64,000 nucleotides of DNA from Streptomyces resistomycificus (GCF_001514265.1 NZ_KQ948996.1:248001-312000); one strand, 5' to 3'. Shown: positions 25,229-34,981, numbered from the stretch's first letter. The notes: generated by a model from the letters alone, not told the origin. A program made the numbers and translations.

Positions 25229-26050
25229 TCAGGCACGTGGGTGCGGTGCCAAAACCGCTATGTCGCCGCCGAACCCCACTACCAGCCGTCCGTCGGACGC
25301 CATGGTCACGGCGGTTACCTCCGTGGGGAACACCAGATCCGAGCCCACCTGACGGTGGTCGGCCATGTCCCACACCCGTACCGTCCGGTCGTCACCGCCG
25401 GTGACGAGGAGGGGACGGCTGCCGACGACGGCCGTGGCGAGGGCCCACACCGGACCGGTGCGGCCGGTCAGTGGCGCACACTTCGTCACTTGCGTGCAGC
25501 GCGGCCACGTCCCACCTCTGAACCTGGCCCTCCCAGCCGCCGGTGATGGCGACCAGCCGGCCGCCCACGACGGCGGCGGTCAGCGACACCCGCTGCTGGT
25601 TGCCATGGGTGAGGGGTGCGACCAGGCCCTCATACTGCTGCTCAGCCAGACACCATGCTCTGACGCTACTATCGTCGTGCAGGGTGACGGCCTTGGGGGA
25701 GCCGTCAACCACGGCCGTCGCCACCGCCACCACGGCGCCGATGCGCCCCGCCGACGGGTCGCTCACGAGGTCGCCCACAGCCTCTCCCGTGACCGGGTCC
25801 CACATCAGCAGCCGAGGAACGCTCTGCCTGCCGACAAGGACCACGGACCGACCGTTCACCGCGCTCGTCGCCGCTGCCCACGCCCCACCAGCGAGACTCG
25901 CCAGAGGGCGGCCGGCGGCCAGGTCCCACGACCGCACGAGCGCAGACGGGTCAGCGATGACGGCAACGCAACGGCAGTCCACCGTCTCCGTCGCCGCAGC
26001 CCACACCGAGCCACGGGAGGTCAAGGGGTACCGAAACCAGGTCCGTCATG
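25229..26050 (-). pseudogene. WD40-repeat protein, split by frameshifts
   Basis: Two adjoining frames carry beta-propeller blades: ...VRSWDLAAGRPLASLAGG..., LLMWDPVTGEAVGDLVSDP, VRAWCLAEQQYEGL, VQRWDVAALHASDEVCA and then, in another frame, CAPLTGRTGPVWALATAVVGSRPLLVTGGDDRTVRVWDMADHRQVGS. The blades connect only if a frameshift near 25480-25500 is allowed, and a further one near 26000 at the N-terminus (MTDLVSVPL...). At least five blades remain. Probably non-functional, unless sequencing errors created the shifts. Confidence 0.7.
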
Positions 26051-26262
26051 ACCTGGACGCTACCTCGCTCCCTGACAGGAGACCGGAAAATTCCGCGCCC
26101 CTCATCGGATTGCGGTGGAACACAAGAGGGCTGTCCGGGTAGGAACCGCGGTGCCGCCAAGGACGGGTGCTGGATCGACCTCCGTGGCACGAACGTCGGG
26201 CCTGGTCACTGGACTTGCGCGACGTGGTCCGATTCTCACCAGAGAGTGTCATGATCGGGCGC

Positions 26263-26712
26263 ATGGGAGTTCTTTTCGGTTATTACGCCGCTGCGGATGA
26301 TCAGGATGCCGGGCGAGCGGTCGTTCGTACGGACGGCGAACCCAGCGGGACCGGGTACGACCAGTTCGTGGTGAAGGGCGTGGATCCGATCGTCGACCTG
26401 TTGACGGTCGAATTCGTCCTGACAGGCCGACCCGCGAGCGTCATCAAGGCCGACCCCCGGCACGGCCACCTGGTAGCCACGGTGGGCGAAGGTGACGTTG
26501 TCAGTGTGTCGCTCACCGATGCCTTCCGTGACGAACTCGCGAGCGTCGACCGGGAGTTCCTGAACGATGTCGCACGAAGCTGGGCCAGCTCCGGTCGATT
26601 CTCGACACCACCGGACGAGGACCATCTCGCCGACTTTCTCCAGCAGTTGGCTGCCCTCGCGGAGCGAGCCGTCGGCCAGGGCCACGGCTTGTACTGCTGG
26701 ATATGCCCATAG
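26263..26712 (+). CDS. DUF1877-like hypothetical protein
   Basis: A 149-aa protein beginning MGVLFGYYAAADDQDAGRAV. The body has the KGVDPIVDLLTVEFVLTGRPASVIKADPRHG and DLADFLQQLAALAERAVGQGHGLYCWICP features of a family widespread in Streptomyces that resembles DUF1877. The role is unknown; several relatives lie next to toxin-immunity loci. An in-frame ATG at 26251 with AGAGAG upstream is an alternative start. Confidence 0.65.
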   Translation: MGVLFGYYAAADDQDAGRAVVRTDGEPSGTGYDQFVVKGVDPIVDLLTVEFVLTGRPASVIKADPRHGHLVATVGEGDVVSVSLTDAFRDELASVDREFLNDVARSWASSGRFSTPPDEDHLADFLQQLAALAERAVGQGHGLYCWICP

Positions 26713-27068
26713 TCCACACCGGGTCCGACGGGCGACGCCTACGGCGCATCCGGAAGGTCTGACACGGCGTCCTGCGTCCTGCCGGACAGCGACGGCGCTG
26801 TGCGGCAGACATTCGCCTCATTGACGCGTTGAGAGTGTTGAGAGTGCTGCCGTGGCCGTGGATCGTACGGAGGAGGTGTGAGCCTGTTAGTGAGGGCGAC
26901 TCGGTAGGGGAGGGGTTGGGGAGACAGCCTCTCGGGCTCTTCGCTGTCCATGGGCGGCGAAGAGCCCTCCCGTACTTCATGTGATCTTCGCGCCGCGCTG
27001 AGGATGTCTTGCTGTTCCCGTCCGGGGCAGGCGTAGGGAGATCCTCGCCCCCTGCATGGAGACCTGTC
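26713..27068. other. Gene-free stretch, about 355 bp
   Basis: No supported gene. A short direct repeat GTTGAGAGT occurs twice near 26829-26847; otherwise no structure was read. It contains the leader of the ANTAR gene. Confidence 0.35.
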
Positions 27069-27413
27069 ATGACGACCTCCCGCGAACAGCGGCCCCACGA
27101 CGGCGGCATGCGTGACGCCGCGGTGGCCCGTCTTGAGCAGGAGAACGCTCAGTTGCGGCAGGCGGTCGACTCTCACGCGACGGTCGACCAGGCCATTGGT
27201 GTCCTCGTCGCGGCCCACCGGCTACCGCCGGCCGCAGGGTTTGAATTACTGCGCGAGGTCTCCCAGCACACCAACATCAAGCTGCACACGGTCGCCGAAG
27301 CCGTGATCGCCTGGGCGCTGGGGCAGCCGCTGCCGGGGCCGGTGGGCCGGGAGCTGGATGCGGCGGTGCAGCGGCGCCCGCACCGAGCGGAAGCCCCGGA
27401 CCAGCCCGGGTAG
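27069..27413 (+). CDS. ANTAR-domain protein
   Basis: A 114-aa protein starting MTTSREQRPHDGG, with GGAGA upstream. A short coiled coil (ARLEQENAQLRQAV) leads into the three-helix ANTAR domain (SHATVDQAIGVLVAAHRLPPAAGFELLREVSQHTNIKLHTVAEAVIAW). ANTAR proteins bind paired RNA hairpins and prevent termination of downstream genes. This copy has no sensor domain, so it may need a partner. No ANTAR hairpin pair was recognised in the window. Confidence 0.82.
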   Translation: MTTSREQRPHDGGMRDAAVARLEQENAQLRQAVDSHATVDQAIGVLVAAHRLPPAAGFELLREVSQHTNIKLHTVAEAVIAWALGQPLPGPVGRELDAAVQRRPHRAEAPDQPG

Positions 27414-27629
27414 GGGGTGGTCAGGCGTTCAGGACCTGCCGGGCTGCGCGCAGGTTCGCCTCGACCAGCCCGTTCAAACCGCCGTCTCAGTGCGCATCTA
27501 TAGTCAGGCCACGCGCAGGGGCGCCGCCGCGAGGCCTTGAGCCTCTGGCGCAGCACGCTGGGCGGGATGCCGATGGTGCGTGCGGTGTTGGTGGGTAGCT
27601 CTGATGAATACAGAGGCGGTGTAGCCGGA

Positions 27630-28229
27630 GTGTCCGAGACAGAGGAAGTGCAGTCGGCGTGGGGGCGGATAGTGCACTGGCTTACGGTGAACGCGCCGGC
27701 CAGTGCCCAGGCCCTGTGCGGGCCGGCGACGGATGAGGACGTCGAGGGTCTGCGTGCGGCGTTGGGCTTCGAGGTGCCCGACGTGCTTGAGGCGTTGCTG
27801 CGGATGAACAACGGCAGCACAGCGAAGGACACCACCCGGAGCCTTCCCAACGGGCGGGTGGTGCCTGTCCGTCACCTGGATGCGGCGATCTTCCCCTACG
27901 GAAAGATTCTCCTGGGATGCACAGAGATCGCCACGGAGTACGCCAAATGGCGGCGGACTGAGGAAGAGAACGGCCTCGACGGCTACTGGAGGGCTTCCTG
28001 GGTCCCTGTCATCCAGGACTTTGAGGGGCAGTACTACGGATACGCCGTGGATGCTTCTGGGACGTCCGGCTTCCCTGCGCTGGAGTATGGCGAGGGCTCT
28101 GTTCCGGTGGCGGCTTCCCCGTCGCTGGCGGCGCTACTGGATTCGTTCGCGGATGCCCTGGAGAGCGGCAGCTGGGGCGGGTGGCCCGCACGGGTGGAGA
28201 AGGGGTCGCTCAGGTGGGGCGAGGAGTGA
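27630..28229 (+). CDS. SMI1/KNR4 family protein
   Basis: About 199 aa from the GTG at 27630; a longer frame from 27537 exists but its extra residues look random. The motifs RIVHWLTVNAPASAQALCGPATDEDVEGLRAALGFEVPDVLEALLRMNNGS and GYWRASWVPVIQDFEGQYYGYAVDASG are those of SUKH/SMI1 proteins, frequent immunity proteins and regulators. No toxin gene adjoins it. It converges on the secreted-protein cluster to its right, separated by a strong hairpin. Confidence 0.8.
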   Translation: MSETEEVQSAWGRIVHWLTVNAPASAQALCGPATDEDVEGLRAALGFEVPDVLEALLRMNNGSTAKDTTRSLPNGRVVPVRHLDAAIFPYGKILLGCTEIATEYAKWRRTEEENGLDGYWRASWVPVIQDFEGQYYGYAVDASGTSGFPALEYGEGSVPVAASPSLAALLDSFADALESGSWGGWPARVEKGSLRWGEE

Positions 28230-28267
28230 CTGCTTGCGGCTGAGGCGTGGATCCGGCTGCCGGAAGG

Positions 28268-28302
28268 CGCCTGAGCCCGCCCCTGGGGGGCGGGCTCAGG
28301 CG
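28268..28302. terminator. Bidirectional hairpin terminator
   Basis: A perfect 16-bp stem (CGCCTGAGCCCGCCCC and complement) with a 3-base loop sits between the stop codons of the convergent SMI1 and exoprotein genes (28229 and 28328). It can stop transcription from both sides. Confidence 0.85.
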
Positions 28303-28327
28303 GGTGCGCTGTGTCAGGTTCCGGGTG

Positions 28328-31300
28328 TCAGCTGGTTGCCCTCAGGGTGCACTTGACGGACGTCGAGACGCTGGGCGTTCCGCAGTCCCCGGAGGTGGCG
28401 GTGTCGAGCCAGTAGGCGTCCTTGCCCATCAGGCGCATCTTGGTGATGAATCCGCCGAAGGGCGACATGGACTGCTGGTTGTCCGTGTCGGAGATGGCGG
28501 AGCGCCCGCAGACCTCGGTCCAGGTGGGAACCGTTCCGTTGAGGTTGTACAGGTGCATCGTGCCGTTGACCTCGGTGGCGTAGGTCTGGATGCAGGCCCG
28601 CCCGTTCGGTACTCCGGTGGTGCTGTCGTCGGGGATGGCCGGGTTGAGACCTCCTTCGCTGGTGCTCATGCCGCCGCTGTTGTAGCTGGCGCCGAAGGCG
28701 AACTCGTCGCAGTTGAGGATCGAATCGCTGGACCCGTCCAGGGCACTGAGGTCGCCGTTGTCGGCTGCCCACCCGGTCGGGCACATGCGGCCCCGGTTCC
28801 TGTCCCTCTGGCTGGTGTCGCTCAGGTAGTAGAGGGGCTGGCCTGTCACCTTGGACCCGGGGTGCTTGGGCGAGAAGGTCTGGATCAGCCAGGCATGCGC
28901 GGCGGCCTGGGGATACTTGGCCCCGTTGAAGGTGTAGGTGGGGGCGTAGTTGGAGAAGACGCAGCCTCCGCCTACGGTGACGACGGTGTCGCAGCGGACC
29001 GTGTCGAGGTCGGTCGCCCGAGATGTGCTCGCGCTCCACTGGTAGCCGGTGGACTGGTACTGGATGCTGTCGTCCGACGGGTACTCGTCACCGTCGATCT
29101 TGACATCCGGGTGGAAGAAGTAGGTCTGTCCGCTGGTGGAGGTGTCCCAGGTGTACGACGAGGTGATGGACGCCTCGTGGGTGTCACCGGCTGTCCACGT
29201 GGGAGTTCCCTGCCATGCGCTCATACTTGCCTCGACGGGCCGGCACGGTGATGCGCACAGGTGCTCGTTGATCGCGAGCTGGATCATGGCGAAATCCGGC
29301 GGGATATCCTCACCGGCCACGCTGAGGTGTTCGGTGAAGGAGTTGGTGCCGGTCAGTTCGATGGTGCGCTGGAACTGGAACCAGGCGGTGGCCTTCACCT
29401 GGCCGTCCACCCGCAGGTAGTAGGGAACGACACGAGTCTCGCACTCGATGGTGCGGGTGGCACGAGCGACGATCTTGCCGTCGTCGCACCAGGGGGCCAC
29501 ACCATGGCTGCTGACGTAGGGCACGACGCTGCCGTCCTGTGCCGGGTTGGAGGCCTCCTCGTTCAGGGCTCCGGTCGCCTCGGTGCTGACCGGCTGGTCG
29601 AGCAGGTCGGGATCGGGGCTGTTCTCGTTCGGGTCGGGCAGGGTCAGGTCCACGGGACGGTCGTTGCTGATGCCGTAGTCGCCGGGCACGAAGGCAACAG
29701 CGTCCCAGGCGATGTCGTCGTCGCCGGATGCGGTGCCGTAGGAGTTCGAGAGGGTGACCTGCGGGGTGTTGTCGTTGAACCGGTACGCGCCCAGGGAGAC
29801 CCACTTGTCGGACTCGTTGGCGTCCTGGTCGAGACGGACCTGGGCTTCCCCCCACGCCGTGTTGATCTTGTAGATGGCTTCGTGGGTCTGTGCTCCGGTG
29901 TCGGGGACGTGGACGAACACCTCGGCCTGCTTCTCGCTGACCGGGCCGTTCAGCTTCCAGGTTCCCAGGGCCGTCATACGCCCGCTGGTACCGCCCAGAT
30001 GCGCGTAGTCGCGTGTGTGGGCGTACCAGAAGTGCCCCTCGTAGCCACCCCCGATCTGGTGCAGATCGGCCTTCGCGTCGTACGGCCCCAGCCCCGGACC
30101 CGTGGCGTTCGGGTCGGGGTAGAAGGTGAACTGGAACGAACCGTCCGTGGTTGTCGTTCCGCAGTTGCTCCAGGTCTCGGTGCCGGTCGGCACGTCGTCG
30201 ACGACGAGGGAACCCGCAGGCGCTCCGGAACACACGGGGGTGCCGTACTGGAGGCGGTAGCCGCGACCGGGCTCGCTGATGAGGCTCACGTACTTGATGT
30301 GTTCGTTGCCGCAGGTGGAGGAGCAGTCGTTCTTCCAGGTGGCGTTGGAGGCGTTCCACCAGTACTGGGTGTAGCAGCCGGCGTCCGGGCAGTCCGGGGG
30401 GCTGGACACGTCGCAGTTGTTGGCCGTGTTGCAGAACGTGTCCAGCGGCGGCTTGATCGCGGAGCGCTCGGCCGTGGTGTTCCACCAGGCGGGGTAGAAG
30501 CCGGCGGAGGAGAAGCCGGGGTCGCCCGGCCAGTCCTGGCGGCCGGAGGTCGCGTAGGAGTGCCCGGTGTCGATGGACCAGGCGGACCAGCCCATCACCT
30601 TCTCCTCGTAGGGCCAGTTCTGCGGGTGGGCCGCGTCCTGGTTGGCGTCGTGGTCGAGGTCGGTGTCCATGAAGGCGAGCCGGGACGGCGGGTAGACGGG
30701 GTTCGCCGGGTTGTTGAACCAGCCCAGGCCCCAGTTGCCGTTGGTTGACTCGTCCGCCTTCTTGTTGAAGCCGAGGTTGTAGTTCCACACGGCGGTGAAC
30801 CAGTTCTCGGGTTTGGCGGGATCGTCGTTGTTGACAGCGACCGTCTGCCCGGACCCGTGCACCTCGTTCCACTTGTCGGCGAGGATGTACAGCGAGGCGG
30901 CGATGTTGGTGGCGTAGTCGATGGCGATGGCCCGCTGCTCGTTGGGATCCCGCGCGGTCTCATGATCCTTCTCGTGACCGGCCATCCGCATGCCGTCGGT
31001 GACCTGGCCGACTCCGTATCCGCAGTCGGACTCGTCCCAGTGGATGGTCCAGTAGTCAGAGAGGGATCCGCCGGTCTGATGGCCGTAGAAGCCGTCTACG
31101 GCTGCGAGGGGGCTGCCCATCTGGCCGGGGATGGCGCCGGATTCGGCCTGCCACAGGTTGGATTCCTGGGCGAGGATGCCCAGTTCGACCTGAGCGGGGA
31201 TGCGTCCGCCGGTGTTCAAGGTCGGGGCGGGGAACATGCCCTGCGGGTCGATGGTGCTGATCCCGGTCTGCGAGCGCCAGCCGCCCTGAGTGAGATAGCC

Positions 31301-32716
31301 CGAACGCAGATTGCCGCGGATGGCCATGTCCACGGCCCATTCGACCTGGTTGGGGGTCGGCTGGAGAGCCTGGGTCTCCACGTCGTTGCGGGGCACGGAA
31401 CACCAACGGTCCGTGTCGATGGGGTTGTGCTCGATGCTGGGGCTGTCCGCAGCCGTGGTCATCATGCTCATCGTCGTGAGCTGCGGCTTGGTCGAGCCGG
31501 TCAGCGATGGCGACGGGGTGCCGCCCGCTGTCGTGGTGGGTTCCGGAGCCGTCTGACTGGTGTTCCTGCCGGTGGCCGCCACCGTGCCGGTGATGGTCAG
31601 GACGTGACTGACGGTGCCGTTTTCCTGCTCGGGCGCGGGTTCTTTGGTCTTGGGCGTGGTGAAGTTCTTGCCCGAGTTCTTGATGTGGTCCAGTCCCGCC
31701 TTGACGGCAGGGGAGACGACCGGATTGACGGCCAGGCGACCGTGACTGGAGAGATCCGCGTCCGGTGAGACGTTCAGCGCGGTGATGCCGCTGGCCTTGA
31801 ACCCCTTGGCTGGGGTGGCGTGGCCGGTGAGGAAGACGGCGCCGCCGGCTGCCTGGCGGAGGTTCATCGCCGTGAGCCTGCCGCCGGCGACCGTGGCCGT
31901 CTTGCCGTGCGCGTACGTTTTGACGTTCGCCCGGGTGTCGCCGGTCCGGTCCAGGTAGCTGACCGTGCCGTCACCGGCCACACGGATGCCGTAGGGGGCG
32001 TGCTTCGCGGCCGCGAGCTCGGTCGTCCTGCCCTTGCGGTCGACGTGGACGAGCCGGTTGCCGGCGGCGGCTATCGCACCGTCCTTGGTGGGCACGGCAG
32101 AGGTGATCTCGCCCTTCGCGGTGGTGTCCGCGACGGTGGCGCCCTTCGTGTTCACCGTGACCAGGCGCGTCTTGGTGTCGCGGAGGGCGGTGAAGACGGC
32201 GGTATGCGTGGCCGGGTTGCACGTCGGGTCGAAGTAGGCCAGGGAGGAGGTGAAGGGCAGTTTGGTGACGCTGCCGTCATCGAGGTTCACGATCGCCGTG
32301 AAGGCGCCGCCCTGCATCAGGTCGGGCTTGTTGGTGAATGTGCGCGGAGCGTAGACGACGGCCGCGTGGTGGTCGTCCATGACGCACTGGTTGCCGATCC
32401 AGGTGTCGGCCGGCAGCTGGGGCTCGCTCAGGACTGCGGCGGTCCTCCAGGCGTAGGCGTTCTTGCTGTCGGCGACCAGGAGATGGAGGCCGTCACTGTC
32501 GGCGGCGGCGGTCACGGCCCGGTCGGTCGCCGTCCTCCACCCGTGGCCGAGGGTCTTGTCAGGGCTCTTCACACCTCGCCCGGCAGCGCTGTGGGAAGGC
32601 GTGGACTCTGGCTTGGGGGCGGGTTGGGCGGATGCGGGCTGAATCCGTATGAGCCCTGTGAGGGCCGCGGTGACGGCGAGGACCGTCACCGCGTGTCTTC
32701 TGCAGCCGGATATCAA
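28328..32716 (-). CDS. Large secreted protein: transglycosylase-like, golvesin and NucA/NucB-like domains
   Basis: A 1462-aa exoprotein from a TTG at 32716 (AGGAAG upstream). A signal peptide (VTVLAVTAALTGLIRIQPASA) is followed by a part with loose propeller-like repeats (to about residue 330), a Thr/Ser/Pro linker, and a lytic-transglycosylase-like domain with catalytic-type Glu in ELGILAQESNLW and GYGVGQVTDGM plus ENWFTAVWNYNLGF (about 500-680). A golvesin C-terminal-like domain (AEVFVHVPDTG...AQVRLDQDANESDKWVSLGAYRF, about 900-1010) follows. The end (about 1290-1462) has LNCDEFAFGASYNSGG and NQQSMSPFGGFIT, like NucA/NucB DNases. It probably cleaves cell wall and possibly DNA outside the cell. 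Confidence 0.8.
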   Translation of the reverse strand: MISGCRRHAVTVLAVTAALTGLIRIQPASAQPAPKPESTPSHSAAGRGVKSPDKTLGHGWRTATDRAVTAAADSDGLHLLVADSKNAYAWRTAAVLSEPQLPADTWIGNQCVMDDHHAAVVYAPRTFTNKPDLMQGGAFTAIVNLDDGSVTKLPFTSSLAYFDPTCNPATHTAVFTALRDTKTRLVTVNTKGATVADTTAKGEITSAVPTKDGAIAAAGNRLVHVDRKGRTTELAAAKHAPYGIRVAGDGTVSYLDRTGDTRANVKTYAHGKTATVAGGRLTAMNLRQAAGGAVFLTGHATPAKGFKASGITALNVSPDADLSSHGRLAVNPVVSPAVKAGLDHIKNSGKNFTTPKTKEPAPEQENGTVSHVLTITGTVAATGRNTSQTAPEPTTTAGGTPSPSLTGSTKPQLTTMSMMTTAADSPSIEHNPIDTDRWCSVPRNDVETQALQPTPNQVEWAVDMAIRGNLRSGYLTQGGWRSQTGISTIDPQGMFPAPTLNTGGRIPAQVELGILAQESNLWQAESGAIPGQMGSPLAAVDGFYGHQTGGSLSDYWTIHWDESDCGYGVGQVTDGMRMAGHEKDHETARDPNEQRAIAIDYATNIAASLYILADKWNEVHGSGQTVAVNNDDPAKPENWFTAVWNYNLGFNKKADESTNGNWGLGWFNNPANPVYPPSRLAFMDTDLDHDANQDAAHPQNWPYEEKVMGWSAWSIDTGHSYATSGRQDWPGDPGFSSAGFYPAWWNTTAERSAIKPPLDTFCNTANNCDVSSPPDCPDAGCYTQYWWNASNATWKNDCSSTCGNEHIKYVSLISEPGRGYRLQYGTPVCSGAPAGSLVVDDVPTGTETWSNCGTTTTDGSFQFTFYPDPNATGPGLGPYDAKADLHQIGGGYEGHFWYAHTRDYAHLGGTSGRMTALGTWKLNGPVSEKQAEVFVHVPDTGAQTHEAIYKINTAWGEAQVRLDQDANESDKWVSLGAYRFNDNTPQVTLSNSYGTASGDDDIAWDAVAFVPGDYGISNDRPVDLTLPDPNENSPDPDLLDQPVSTEATGALNEEASNPAQDGSVVPYVSSHGVAPWCDDGKIVARATRTIECETRVVPYYLRVDGQVKATAWFQFQRTIELTGTNSFTEHLSVAGEDIPPDFAMIQLAINEHLCASPCRPVEASMSAWQGTPTWTAGDTHEASITSSYTWDTSTSGQTYFFHPDVKIDGDEYPSDDSIQYQSTGYQWSASTSRATDLDTVRCDTVVTVGGGCVFSNYAPTYTFNGAKYPQAAAHAWLIQTFSPKHPGSKVTGQPLYYLSDTSQRDRNRGRMCPTGWAADNGDLSALDGSSDSILNCDEFAFGASYNSGGMSTSEGGLNPAIPDDSTTGVPNGRACIQTYATEVNGTMHLYNLNGTVPTWTEVCGRSAISDTDNQQSMSPFGGFITKMRLMGKDAYWLDTATSGDCGTPSVSTSVKCTLRATS

Positions 32717-32945
32717 CTGTCTTCCTCATCTCTCTTCTGGACACGGGCGATACGGGCGTCAATGGTGCGCTGGAGGCAGGGGATCCGGGATACGGCTGGA
32801 GCGTGCCGCATCCAAACCGGTCTCGTTCTCCGTGGGTTGATGTACACCAGGAGACTCTGTCCAGGGCTATGTCACGCGCGCCTGCACATGGATGTCGTTA
32901 GTGCCGGTGTCCCGGCGGCCGGCGGTCCGTCACTGGTCTTCGTTT

Positions 32946-33407
32946 CTATTCTCGGTCGACGAGGGGAGTGAAATCATCGACGTAAATCTTCGGCACCTGC
33001 GGAACCGGACCCATTTCTTTGGATCCGATCAGCGCGTCATCCCGTCCGGTTTTGCCCGGAGGGACATCCTGCAGCCAGAACCGGTTGTACGCGGTCCAGC
33101 CCTCACCGTCAGCGATGCTGATCTGGACCGAGTACGTCGCATCCCGCTCGTAGGTATTGGCTACCTCGATCTCGGTCCGCACACCGCTGCTTTCCGGTGT
33201 GGCACGAACGGTCAGGTCTCCGTACTCCAGAACACGCGTACGGCCTTCGGAGTGCACCGAAGCCACAGGCGATGGACGCACCTCCGGACTGCTCTGCTCA
33301 GCGCTCGGAGTCACCGGCCGCTGCGACGCGTGGGGCCTGTCAACGGCGCCGTCCGTGCACGCGGTGGACAGCACACACGCCGCGATCAGCCACAGTGCCC
33401 GAACCAT
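32946..33407 (-). CDS. Lipoprotein, about 153 aa
   Basis: From the ATG at 33407: MVRALWLIAACVLSTAC is a lipoprotein signal with the lipobox LSTAC, so the mature protein is anchored outside the membrane. After a Ser/Pro linker the domain VLEYGDLTVRATPESSGVRTEIEVANTYERDATYSVQISIADGEGW... is all-beta. No named family; it belongs to a leftward cluster with a second lipoprotein and the large exoprotein. A GTG at 33422 is an alternative start. Confidence 0.7.
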   Translation of the reverse strand: MVRALWLIAACVLSTACTDGAVDRPHASQRPVTPSAEQSSPEVRPSPVASVHSEGRTRVLEYGDLTVRATPESSGVRTEIEVANTYERDATYSVQISIADGEGWTAYNRFWLQDVPPGKTGRDDALIGSKEMGPVPQVPKIYVDDFTPLVDRE

Positions 33408-33436
33408 CCACGATCCGGGCACTACTCCGACAGCCT

Positions 33437-34453
33437 TCACTGGGCGGATACCGCCATCTGCCTGCGCGCCGCGGCGATTTCCCTGCCGTGCTGCTCCTTG
33501 ATGCCGGTCAGCTGGCTCCTGTTGTCGGCGATCTGCTTGTTCTGGATCGCGGACTCCACACCGAACCACGTCTTCACCAGGTCCGTCTGCTTCTTGCAGT
33601 CGATGTCGTCGACCGCCAGAGAGATGGACTCCCGCGACGGCTTCCCGTCGTTGCTGACACCCTGATCCATCGCCTTGTAGGGATCGGCAAGTCCCTTGTG
33701 TCCCTTGCCGTCCATGCACGAAGACCACGCGGCGATGGCCTTGATGACCTTGTCGTCCTTCATCGACTGCACCAGGCTGTCCCCGGCGAGCTGCGCCACG
33801 AAGGTCGGGTCGGCCTCCTTCACGCCGAGTTGGTCCTTAGACCAGCCGATGCAGCCGCCCGTCTTCAACTTCTTCCCGTTGTACTCGGCTCGAGCGGGCT
33901 TGGTGCCCTGGCCGGGGACGGCGACCGGTTCTCCCGCCCTGACTCCGGTGGGGGCCTTGGGCGGTTCGGGCTTGGTGTGGCCGGTCAGGACCTCGACCTC
34001 GACCCCGGACAGATCACGCATGGTCTGCGTGGTGTGCTCCTGCAGTGCCGGAGGGAGTTCGTAGCCGTACTTCTCGGCCTCGGCCCGGTCGGAAATGCCG
34101 TAACGGCGTTCGATGTTGGCGTCGTTGTCACTGGGAGGCGGGTTGGCGCCCGCCCGCGGCAGCGTCAGGTCGATGCCGTAGTCCTTCATACAGGACTGCT
34201 GGAGATCGTTGGCGGCCTGCTCGACGGTGACCTGGTCCTCGTAGGAGGCCATGTACGCCTCCAGTGGAAGGGTCAGATCCTTGGTCAGCCCACTGGTGGG
34301 AACTCTCTTGGGCCAGTTTTCCTTGTTCACGATCGGTCTGCCGTCGGCCGCGTTCTTCGTGATGTCCGGACTCGTGCCGGAGGAGCAGGCACTGACCAGT
34401 AGTGCTGAAGTGGTCAAGGCTACGGCGGCGGCTGTCCGCTTGATGTGCTTCAC
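33437..34453 (-). CDS. Lipoprotein, 338 aa
   Basis: The signal MKHIKRTAAAVALTTSALLVSAC ends in a lipobox (LVSAC), from a GTG at 34453 (AAGGAA upstream). The mature part has four spaced cysteines (QQSCMKDYGID, GGCIGW, SSCMDGKG, DIDCKKQ), suggesting two disulfides, and an Ala/Gln-rich helical end. Streptomyces have many such lipoproteins of unknown function. The gene lies between the secreted small protein and the other lipoprotein; spacing of 12 bp to the former supports an operon. Confidence 0.75.
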   Translation of the reverse strand: MKHIKRTAAAVALTTSALLVSACSSGTSPDITKNAADGRPIVNKENWPKRVPTSGLTKDLTLPLEAYMASYEDQVTVEQAANDLQQSCMKDYGIDLTLPRAGANPPPSDNDANIERRYGISDRAEAEKYGYELPPALQEHTTQTMRDLSGVEVEVLTGHTKPEPPKAPTGVRAGEPVAVPGQGTKPARAEYNGKKLKTGGCIGWSKDQLGVKEADPTFVAQLAGDSLVQSMKDDKVIKAIAAWSSCMDGKGHKGLADPYKAMDQGVSNDGKPSRESISLAVDDIDCKKQTDLVKTWFGVESAIQNKQIADNRSQLTGIKEQHGREIAAARRQMAVSAQ

Positions 34454-34465
34454 GGCGGTTCCTTC

Positions 34466-34981
34466 TTATGCGAAGTGGGAGGACGCGTTGTTGTTCTTCA
34501 GGGCGGAGATCAGGTCGGTGATGTTGCAGTCTCCGTAAGGGCCGTTCTTCGCGAAGTACTGAGACGTGCCGCCGTAGCCGGAGTTGTAGTAGACGCGGTA
34601 GTTGTCGTTCTCGGCGCAGTTCTGCACGGACGCCGCATTGTTCTTCATGTACTGGCCGTTGCCATTGCCGCCGTTGCCGAAGACGTACCGGTAGGTCGTC
34701 AGCGACGACCCCTGGTACTCGCTGGTGCCCCAGTGGTCGGACACGTCGCCGTAGAACGTCGTGAAGGCCGACTTGTAGTAGCCGTCCTGGACGGCGATGT
34801 CCTTCGAGTTGTAGAACAGCCACAGATCACCGTACGAGCAGCTGATCCACGGAACGTCACAGTTGTCGCTGACGGTGTACTCCGCCGCGTTCGCCGGGCC
34901 GGCGGTCGCCATCACGGCCGCCACTGCCGCGAATGACGTAGCGCAGGCGGCTGTCTTCCTCTTCAAGCGGATACTTCTCAT
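34466..34981 (-). CDS. Small secreted protein, I36/beta-gamma-crystallin-like
   Basis: From the ATG at 34981 (GGAGACG upstream): a classical signal peptide (RKTAACATSFAAVAAVMATAGPANA) ends at ANA-AEY. The mature protein, about 140 aa, is rich in Tyr, Gly and Asn (CSYGDLWLFYNSKD, VFGNGGNGNGQYMKNN) and has four cysteines. The pattern C.YGDLWLFYNS resembles the peptidase-inhibitor I36/crystallin-like secreted proteins of Streptomyces, but the identity is not certain. It opens the leftward cluster that ends in the large exoprotein. Confidence 0.7.
   Translation of the reverse strand: MRSIRLKRKTAACATSFAAVAAVMATAGPANAAEYTVSDNCDVPWISCSYGDLWLFYNSKDIAVQDGYYKSAFTTFYGDVSDHWGTSEYQGSSLTTYRYVFGNGGNGNGQYMKNNAASVQNCAENDNYRVYYNSGYGGTSQYFAKNGPYGDCNITDLISALKNNNASSHFA

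Noticed and set aside
27414..27629. Leftward frame with NTARTIGIPPSVLRQRLKASR
   Set aside because: HTH-like but too short and without start or SD; may be a remnant, not enough to call.
29261..30748. 495-aa plus-strand ORF inside the exoprotein gene
   Set aside because: Gly/Val/Arg-rich product without domains; antisense of a gene with signal peptide and known domains.
32946..33728. 260-aa version of the lipoprotein ORF
   Set aside because: The upstream extension overlaps the next gene and would bury the lipobox signal in the interior.
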